DNA from: Neoechinorhynchus agilis
Taxonomy: Eukaryota > Acanthocephala
Length of the DNA: 64,000 nt
Reading direction: 5' to 3'
Assembly (NCBI GenBank): GCA_051530055.1
Contig: CM121342.1
Span: 4,712,001 to 4,776,000 of the forward strand
The position numbers and the translations under genes are program-made. The notes below the pieces were generated by a model that did not search any database, had not been told where the DNA came from, and saw only the letters and a program-made list of their open reading frames with translations. Shown here piece by piece: positions 44,288 through 64,000 of the stretch. The number at the start of each line of letters is the position of its first letter. Position 1 is the first letter of the stretch.

Positions 44288-46611
44288 TTGCTTTAAAAGT
44301 TATCGAGACGTCCCAATAAATTCCGCGACGAAGCAGCGATTTCTTTGTGGATTAAAAACGCGGATTAATAATTATTTTCTTTTCAAATTGATATCTCTCG
44401 TTATAAAATGAATTCCGCGACGAAGCGATTTCTTTGTGGATTAAAAACGCGGATTAATAATTCAATTTTTTCAAATTGATATCTCTCGTTATAAAATGAA
44501 GTCCTCAGAGCAGCAATTTCTTTGTGGATTAAAAACGCAGATTAATAATTAATTTTTTTTCAAATCGATATCTCTCGTTATAAAATGAAGTCCGCAGAGG
44601 ATCAACGTTTTCTTTGTGGATTAAAAACGCAGATTAATAATTCAATTTTTTTCAATTTTATATCTCTCGTTATAAAATAAATTCCGCGATGAAGCAGCAA
44701 TTTCTTTGTGGATTAAAAACGCGGATTAATAATTAATTTTTTCAAATTGATATCTCTCGTTATAAAATGTCCCAGAAGCGATTTTTGTGATTAAAAACGC
44801 GGATTAAAAAATTTTTCAAATCGATATCTCTCGTTATAAAATGAAGTCCGGAGATAACGTTTTCTTTGTGGATTAAAAACGCGGATTAATAATTAAATTT
44901 TTTCAAATTGATATCTCTCGTTATAAAATGAAGTCCGCAGAGGATCAACGTTTTCTTTGTGGATTAAAAACGCAGATTAATAATTATTTTTTTCTAAATT
45001 TATATCTCTCGTTATAAAATGAATTCCGCGACGAAGCGATTTTTTTGTGGATTAAAAACGCGGATTAATAATCAAATTTTTTCAAATCGATATCTCTCGT
45101 TATAAAATGAAGTCCGCGAGGAAGCGTTTTCTTTGTGGATTAAAAACGCGGATTAATAATAATTTTTTTCAAATTGACATCTCTCGTTATAAAATGAAGT
45201 TCGCAGAGCAGCGATTTTTTTGTGGATTAAAAACGCGGATTAATAATAATTTTTTTTCAAATTTATATCTCTCGTTATAAAATGAAGTCCGCTGAGGATC
45301 AACGTTTCCTTTGTGGATTAAAAACGCGGATTAATAATTCAATTTTTTTCAATTTTATATCTCTCGTTATAAAATAAATTCCGCGATGAAGCAGCAATTT
45401 CTTTGTGGATTAAAAACGCGGATTAATAATTAAATTTTTTCAAATTGATATCTCTCGTTATAAAATGTCCGCAGAGGATAACGTTTTTGTGATTAAAAAC
45501 GCGGATTAAAAATTTTTCAAATGATATCTCGTTATAAATGTCGCAGAGCAGCGATTTTTTTGTGGATTAAAAACGCGGATTAATAATAATTTTTTTTCAA
45601 ATTTATATCTCTCGTTATAAAATGAAGTCCGCTGAGGATCAACGTTTCCTTTGTGGATTAAAAACGCGGATTAATAATTCAATTTTTTTCAATTTTATAT
45701 CTCTCGTTATAAAATAAATTCCGCGATGAAGCAGCAATTTCTTTGTGGATTAAAAACGCGGATTAATAATTAAATTTTTTCAAATCGATATCTCTCGTTA
45801 TAAAATGAAGTCCGCAGAGCAGCGATTTCTTTGTGGATTAAAAACGCGGATTAATAATTAAATTTTTTCAAATTTATATCTCTCGTTATAAAATGAAGTC
45901 CGCAGAGGATGAACGTTTTCTTTGTGGATTAAAAACGCGGATTAATAATTATTTTTTTCAAATCGATATCTCTCGTTATAAAATGAATTCCGCGACGAAG
46001 CGATTTCTTTGTGGATTAAAAACGCGGATTAATAATTATTTTTTTCTAAATTTATATCTCTCGTTATAAAATGAATTCCGCGACGAAGCGATTTCTTTGT
46101 GGATTAAAAACGCGGATTAATAATCAAATTTTTTTCAAATCGATATCTCTCGTTATAAAATGAAGTCCGCAGAGCAGCGATTTCTTTGTGGATTAAAAAC
46201 GCGGATTAATAATCAAATTTTTTTCAAATCGATATCTCTCGTTATAAAATTAATTCCGCAGAGCAGCAATTTCTTTGTGGATTAAAAACGCGGATTAATA
46301 ATCAAATTTTTTTCAAATCGATATCTCTCGTTATAAAATGAATTCCGCGAGAAGCAGCAATTTCTTTGTGGATTAAAAACGCGGATTAATAATCAAATTT
46401 TTTTCAAATTGATATCTTTCGTTATAAAATGAATTCCGCGACGAAGCAGCGATTTCTTTGTGGATTAAAAACGCGGATTAATAATCAAATTTTTTTCAAA
46501 TCGATATCTCTCGTTATAAAATGAATTCCGCGACGAAGCAGCAATTTCTTTGTGGATTAAAAACGCGGATTAATAATTAAAATTCTTTAGATTGATATCT
46601 CTCGTTATAAA
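44288..46611 (+). repeat. ~90-bp array built from the DNA-PKcs promoter-proximal and first-exon sequence, about 26 copies
   Basis: Each unit reads CGATATCTCTCGTTATAAAATGAA(T/G)TCCGC...AAAAACGCGGATTAATAAT. The last unit runs without a break into the gene: TATCTCTCGTTATAAA precedes both unit ATGs and the gene ATG at 46612. Better-preserved units encode MKSAEDQRFLCGLKTQINN, against MKSAKDQGFLRELRTQFEN in the gene. ATG positions include 46071, 46160, 46338, 46429 and 46521 (89-92 bp apart). In the unit at 46429 the 31-codon frame ends in TGA overlapping the next ATG (ATGA). Units are in the same orientation as the gene. Several (e.g. 44760-44820, 45460-45545) carry many small deletions. Confidence 0.95.
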
Positions 46612-58915
<12,304 letters not shown>

Positions 58916-59097
58916 ACTTTTCAATGTTCGACAAAAAAAATCCAAGCTTGCATTCTGAAAGGGGCGTTGTTTGTACAAAACACAATTAGAAAAAAACAGG
59001 TTAATCCAAGAATTGATCGCAGGATCAGAAACGACAATTCGAACCTCTTTTTGCGATTAAACGGAGGGAATTGAACTCGTCTTTGTGCAAATCATCA

Positions 59098-59436
59098 CTC
59101 AATTTTAGTCAATCCCTTTCTTTTCTGGCTTATTTATTTAGGCACAAAGCCAAACCAATTATAAATCAGAGAAGTGATATAACCGCATAGTCTCTCTACT
59201 GCACGGTTAAAAATTTGTACATTCCTCCGGATTCCCAAATACCTCGCGTCGAGGCGGGACTCATCAGTGAGTTTCCTCCCTTCAGCGGTATTTCGTCCCC
59301 TTTGGTTGTGCGTCATTGGTGGTAACGGATTCGAACCACTTGACCCCTAATCGGGATCACGGGCATTAGTCCACTTGACCACCTCGACACAACTACGGAA
59401 TGTACAAACTCTGCCAGTTTATCGACTCAGGGTGAG
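59098..59436 (-). mobile_element. tRNA-derived SINE with hammerhead-like motifs (best copy)
   Basis: Minus strand. Leader ACTGGCAGAGTTTGTACATT, then tRNA-like GTCGAGGTGGTCAAGTGGAC (box A, 59370-59381) and GGTTCGAATCC (perfect box B, 59327-59337), a Pol III internal promoter. Then come GGGGACGAAATACC (59287-59300 region), CTCACTGATGAGTCCCG (59255-59271), a CCTCG/CGAGG hairpin and GAGGTATTTGGGAATCCGG. The tail contains GGTTATATCACTTCTCTGAT and TTGGTTTGGCTTTGTGCCTA. No target-site duplication found. A second 3' part lies just beside it. Confidence 0.7.
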
Positions 59437-59465
59437 CGCTGTATTCTATTTTTTAAGTTTTACTG

Positions 59466-59622
59466 GCAAGCCGGTATTGTTATCATCATTCAATTTTAGT
59501 CAATCCCTTTCTTGCCCGGCTTATATTTTTTAGGTATAAAGCCAAACCAATTATACATCAGAGAAGTGATATAACCACATAGTCTCTAATGTCGGTTAAG
59601 AGTTTGTACATTCCTCCGGATC
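59466..59622 (-). mobile_element. SINE 3'-end copy adjacent to the full copy
   Basis: Repeats 59090-59230 with about 88% identity: CAATTTTAGTCAATCCCTTT, AAAGCCAAACCAATTATA, CAGAGAAGTGATATAACC and GTACATTCCTCCGGAT. The tRNA part is missing, so it is 5'-truncated on its own (minus) strand. Confidence 0.65.
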
Positions 59623-60501
59623 CTAATCATAAAAAAGAACATGAAGAATCTAGGCCCACACGAAACTAACAGAGATCTGGTCGCGGGCAAAACTAGAAGT
59701 TGAGATGATGGTGAGCGGTTTAGTCCCAATCTTCGCTCACCAGGACTACGAAAAGTTCCCAACTTTTTTCTACTAATGTCCAGAGGACAATCACTCTTTT
59801 AGGTTCATCCTTGCACTTCTAATTATTCTGGGCCGTGGATGATCGATCGAGTTTGAAGGCTAGGTATTAAAAATTCTTTTCGAAGATCGCCTGAACTAAA
59901 TTTAGATTAGCTTCCTCGTGCAAAACCTGTGCCACGGGCCTGCCTCAACGGTTTGTTGTATTTTCTTAAATACAGGAGACCATCAGAACTGATTTCCTCC
60001 TTAGTAACCAAAAAAATACGGCATCATGGGAGGACCGTGAAAAATCCTTTTTTCGAATCCCAAACAGTTATCGCAAATTTTCATCCTCGAAATGAGTTCC
60101 GAGCGTTTGTCAAAATCGAGTTCTTTACCGGGTTGAATGCAAGCGATCATTAATGAGAGACGAACTCATCGATGTTGTATTTAGAAAAATGACGAGGGAT
60201 TCGTAGAATTGTTCCCAAGTCATTTTTAGCGCGGATTCTAAGATCGACTCGCTTTTTCCCAGTCTTCTATTATGAACGGTTATTCAGGACTACAACAAAG
60301 CCGTAACCATTGTGAACGAACGAAGAGCGTCCACTGCACAATTCTTGATTGAATAGAGACTCAATTTGACTGTATTGCTGTTCCCCGGGTGTCTCGTAAA
60401 TCGTCAATGATTTTCTACGTCGAACGCGCGCACACACACGAAAACAACAATTTGAGCATTTGAATTACCAACTAGTCAGAAACTCATGTAAAAAGTTGTT
60501 C

Positions 60502-60987
60502 CTAATATGAATCGGCTTCAGACTTTCCGTATTTTTTGTTCCATCTCATTAGATACTCCGTTTTGCGAAGTGCACGTCGTCTAAAGAATTCTGGAAATTG
60601 TGCTTTTTCTAGAGGATGCCATAAATCGTAGACGGAATCGACGTATTTGTCGCTCCTATCATAATTAGATCCACCAGGTGAATCCGGGACTGTGTAGCGG
60701 ATAAAACGAAATAAGATCAAGTTCAAATCATTAGTTAAATACTAACAATTGACAGGCATTGGATGAGACATTTTTTCCAATTCAACTTCTCCTTCGGCCA
60801 ATAACCGCCTTGCCTCAAGACGATCTTTGACATTCTTGTTTTGATCAAATCGGGCTCTCATTAAAATCGCCAAATATCGATAGTGGAGTCGGTCGTTTCC
60901 ATAGTTCCGACACTCTTTGATAGCCATTTTGTACAAACGACAAACCCGCTGGGAATGTGTCATGTACGACGTTACGAGATGAGACAT
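60502..60987 (-). CDS. NDUFB9: NADH dehydrogenase (complex I) subunit B9 / B22
   Basis: Minus strand, exons 60747-60987 and 60502-60689, intron 57 bp, 142 residues. Reads ...TSYMTHSQRVCRLYKMAIKE...HYRYLAILMRARFDQNKNVKD..., then across the splice HPMPVNFPDSPGG, as in NDUFB9 (HPxPYxFPDSPGG), followed by a WHP motif (DLWHPLEKAQFPEFF). It is an LYR-family accessory subunit of mitochondrial complex I that binds the acyl carrier protein. As in vertebrates the LYR triplet reads LYK. The protein lacks the ~35-residue C-terminal extension of human NDUFB9 (179 residues). A 163-bp array starts 92 bp upstream of its ATG. Confidence 0.95.
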
Positions 60988-61078
60988 TTCTAAAAAGACC
61001 CAATCCAGAAATTAGAATAAAAAAAAGAGAAAGCCACTCAAAAGTAAAGTAACTTAAAAACAAAAATTTAGAAAACAA

Positions 61079-62575
61079 CAAATACTTTCTGGTAAATAGA
61101 AGCAAAATTGCAATGAGAATAACATTCGAAGATTTCTGATTCTAACTAAAAACATCAAAAAAATTTGCAATACTCATGGATGAAAATTGAAACACGGAAG
61201 AATCTAACAACAAGAACGAATGGGAATTTAACTGACGAAAAATGAAATACTTTCTGGTAAATAGAAGCAAAATTGCAATGAGAATAACATTAAAGACTTC
61301 TGATTCTAACTAAAAACATGAAAATGATGCAAAAATCATGGATGAAAATTGAAACACGGAAGAATCTAACAACAAGAACGAACCGGAATTTAACTGACAA
61401 AAAATTAAATACTTTCTAGTAAATAGAAGCAAAATTGCAATAAGAATAACATTAAAGATTTCTGATTCGAACTAAAAACATCAAAAAAATTTGCAATACT
61501 CATGGATGAAAATTGAAACACGGAAGAATCTAACAACAAGAACGAACCGGAATTTAACTGACAAAAAATTAAATACTTTCTAGTAAATAGAAGCAAAATT
61601 GCAATAAGAATAACATTAAAGATTTCTGATTCTAACTAAAAACATCAAAAAAATTTGCAATACTCATGGATGAAAATTGAAACACGGAAGAATCTAACAA
61701 CAAGAACGAATGGGAATTTAACTGACGAAAAATTAAATACTTTCTAGTAAATAGAAGCAAAATTGCAATGAGAATAACATTAAAGATTTCTGATTCGAAC
61801 TAAAAACATGAAAATAATGCAAAAATCATGGATGAAAATTGAAACACGGAAGAATCTAACAACAAGAACGAACCGGAATTTAACTGACGAAAAATTAAAT
61901 ACTTTCTAGTAAATAGAAGCAAAATTGCAATGAGAATAACATTAAAGATTTCTGATTCGAACTAAAAACATCAAAAAAATTTGCAATACTCATGGATGAA
62001 AATTGAAACACGGAAGAATCTAACAACAAGAACGAATGGGAATTTAACTGACGAAAAATTAAATACTTTCTGGTAAATAGAAGCAAAATTGCAATGAGAA
62101 TAACATTAAAGATTTCTGATTCTAACTAAAAACATCAAAAAAATTTGCAATACTCATGGATGAAAATTGAAACACGGAAGAATCTAACAACAAGAACGAA
62201 TGGGAATTTAACTGACGAAAAATTAAATACTTTCAATTAAATAGAAGCAAAATTGCAATGAGAATAACATTAAAGATTTCTGATTCGAACTAAAAACATG
62301 AAAATAATGCAAAAATCATGGATGAAAATTGAAACACGAAAGAATCTAACAACAAGAACGAACCGGAATTTAACTGACGAAAAATTAAATACTTTCTAGT
62401 AAATAGAAGCAAAATTGCAATGAGAATAACATTAAAGATTTCTGATTCTAACTAAAAACATCAAAAAAATTTGCAATACTCATGGATGAAAATTGAAACA
62501 CGGAAGAATCTAACAACAAGAACGAATGGGAATTTAACTGACGAAAAATTAAATACTTTCTGGTAAATAGAAGCG
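61079..62575. repeat. 163-167-bp tandem array, about 9 copies, upstream of NDUFB9
   Basis: AAATACTTTCTGGTAAATAG...GAAACACGGAAGAATCTAAC...TTTAACTGACGAAAAATT recurs (starts 61079, 61246, 61409, 61572, 61735 and so on). Two versions of the middle (CATCAAAAAAATTTGCAATACTC or CATGAAAATAATGCAAAAATC) and two of GAACGAATGGG/GAACGAACCGG alternate, giving a higher-order pattern of roughly two to three units. Confidence 0.93.
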
Positions 62576-63110
62576 AAGATGCTGTGAAAACTGTAGCAAG
62601 GACTTCTTCTGAATGCTTGGCTTACAGGCGTAGGAGATTTTGTGTCGGCGAACGGAAAGAAGGACAACACATATTTGACCATTGTAAAGAACAATAATAA
62701 ATACTTTGTCTTGATTACGCGCCGGCGCTAAAACATCAAGAATAAGCGTTGCCTGTACTAAATGGCGATCGACAACTGGTGTACTTTGCGATCGCAGAAT
62801 AGAAGACGGCCTAAAGTTGAAGGTCTACAGGACAGTTATCCGACCAATGCATGGCGCTTAATGCTGGCCGAGTCACGAGTTTGATGACGAGAAGCTCAAG
62901 GAGGAGGTGACAGATGAGGAGAACAACGAGATAAGGAAGATCCGAACGTTGGATCAATCAAAATCTCAAGCAGAAGCACCGAAGCCCAAAGAACAAACCC
63001 ATAGTGCGATATGGAGCAGTAATCGTAGAGGGGAAGAAGATGTTTTCTGCATATCCTGGATTCCTCGGTTCGTTGCCCATCATCAGATGATATACTAATT
63101 GTTGGCAGAG
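62576..63110 (+). pseudogene. Probable remnant of a non-LTR retrotransposon C-terminal RT region
   Basis: Around 62805-62870 the plus strand reads GLKLKVYRTVIRPMHGA, stop, CWPSHEFDDEKL, resembling the KxKxYKTVVRPxxLYGxECW motif near the end of RTE-type reverse transcriptases. The following open frame (62907-63098, EENNEIRKIRTLDQSKSQAE) continues in shifted frame. Degenerate and short; no active element. Confidence 0.4.
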
Positions 63111-63369
63111 TCTCGTTGTTGCGGCTACGGTAACTCCAATCGGCGAAACATCTTTTGTGGGTTTTTTTGCCGCATTTTAACTCACTAGGAATCCACGATC
63201 AAATGTAGACGGTCCAAATCAAGACGGAAAACGTCCTCGGTTCGGTATACGAATCTTCTTACAGTCGCTCCTTCCTTTTTTTCATGGAATCGATTAGTGG
63301 CGCATTCAAGCTGCAAACTCGTCTCGTTGTGATATATATGAAATCAGCTTACTTGAATAGAGTAGCGTA

Positions 63370-63493
63370 ATGAGCGAGGCTGTTGCTTTCGGAGAAGTAT
63401 CATTGAATGGTGAAAGACAAACCGTATCCCAAAGGCCGATTCCACTGAGCGATTATGACGTTCAGGACTTTTGTACGTTCAGCGGCGGATGCG
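63370..63493 (+). CDS. First exon of an unidentified gene (continues beyond window)
   Basis: ATG at 63370 opens MSEAVAFGEVSLNGERQTVS...PLSDYDVQDFCTFSGGC and reaches a strong donor GTAAGTTC at 63494 in phase 1. Codon use is like that of the confirmed genes. No acceptor or second exon appears before the window ends; the space is taken by a direct repeat. Function unknown. Confidence 0.4.
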
Positions 63494-63657
63494 GTAAGTT
63501 CGTAATCGAAGCTCGCAAAAAATATAGCTCATCCATGCTGTCTGTAAAGTGCCCCACCGCAGCGCTGTTTTCATGCTTTTTTCCAATTCTAAGAGTGTGG
63601 TTGAACTACTATAACCTTTTGTTCTCCTTTCATTAGGTTCGGTCTCAACACACACAT

Positions 63658-64000
63658 CAACATTTCCTTCCGAAATTCTCTTCAGTGGTGTCCTTCAAAA
63701 AATTTCAATGGTTCTTGCAGCAAAACTTTTTTAGTTCTTTAATTGTCCTCTCAAATAATTCCTCAACCGCATTTTTTCCTTTTGATTGTCGTTACTTTAG
63801 CAATTTAGAACAAAATGTTTTTTTGGTTTGGACATGGATATTTCAGAGTTTTACTTCTTCGGATTATCAACATTTCCTTCCGAAATTCTCTTCAGTGGTG
63901 TCCTTCAAAAAATTTCAATGGTTCTTGCAGCAAAACTTTTTTAGTTCTTTAATTGTCCTCTCAAATAATTCCTCAACCGCATTTTTTCCTTTTGATTGTC
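63658..64000. repeat. Direct repeat, 210-bp period, running off the window
   Basis: TCAACATTTCCTTCCGAAAT...TTTTTCCTTTTGATTGTC is present at 63658-63791 and again from 63868 to the end, identical over the visible 133 bp. Probably the left edge of another array, inside the putative first intron of the gene starting at 63370. Confidence 0.9.

Larger units (their letters stand above)
58916..60501. other. Intergenic region with SINE copies
   Basis: Contains the DNA-PKcs 3' flank, two SINE copies (59098-59436 and 59466-59622) and unassigned sequence from 59630 to 60501. Frame 59929-60153 has no recognisable motif and is not called. A CGCGCGCACACACACG run lies near 60425. Confidence 0.5.

Noticed and set aside
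59327-59390. Functional tRNA gene on the minus strand
   Set aside because: Boxes A and B are good, but acceptor and anticodon arms do not pair as in a tRNA, and the sequence belongs to a longer dispersed repeat. It is called a tRNA-derived SINE.

Overview
The window comes from a small-genome invertebrate animal. The genes are typically metazoan (beta-catenin, RFX, Polycomb-group RING protein, ASH2L, OSR1/SPAK kinase, PDE10-type phosphodiesterase, DNA-PKcs). They use the standard genetic code, since TAA, TAG and TGA all end conserved proteins. Introns are spliceosomal and mostly 29-58 bp. DNA-PKcs argues against a typical nematode. The phylum cannot be fixed from this sequence. Layout on the left: 3' end of beta-catenin (1-824); a SINE-like copy; a small secreted protein (2432-2824) whose 3' end is duplicated inside a 95-bp minisatellite (2875-4453); a dual-GAF PDE10-like gene in 12 exons (5212-9395) with an RFX-type X-box 128 bp upstream; a 194-bp minisatellite; an RFX transcription factor (11226-13273); and a PCGF-type Polycomb RING gene in 8 exons (14202-15105).

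Middle: a putative multi-exon gene of unknown function (about 15949-22955) has an intron filled by a 5.7-kb 166/170-bp satellite that appears to derive from the gene's own exon/intron junction. Next come a 104-129-bp array, an OSR1/SPAK kinase (25730-28048, with an in-frame TGA inside its C-terminal domain), a nest of inverted repeats (28.8-29.9 kb), ASH2L on the minus strand (30356-32458), and a DDX31/Dbp7 helicase (34791-38110). A decayed non-LTR retrotransposon, a 102-bp array and a four-TM MARVEL-like gene (minus, 41220-41917) follow.

Right: a 122-bp array, then a 2.3-kb array of about 90-bp units running directly into the start codon of DNA-PKcs (46612-58915). The units are copies of that gene's own promoter-proximal sequence and first ~19 codons. 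After DNA-PKcs come tRNA-derived SINE copies carrying hammerhead-ribozyme-like motifs, NDUFB9 (minus, 60502-60987), a 163-bp array, a decayed RT tail, and the first exon of an unidentified gene at the right edge.

Functional links: RFX and an X-box lie next to the phosphodiesterase, and chromatin regulators of opposite sign (PCGF and ASH2L) are both present. Otherwise the genes are unrelated housekeeping or signalling genes. The main theme is repeat biology. Several arrays were seeded from adjacent gene sequence, several lie just upstream of start codons, and several of the longest introns are swollen by palindromic elements or arrays.
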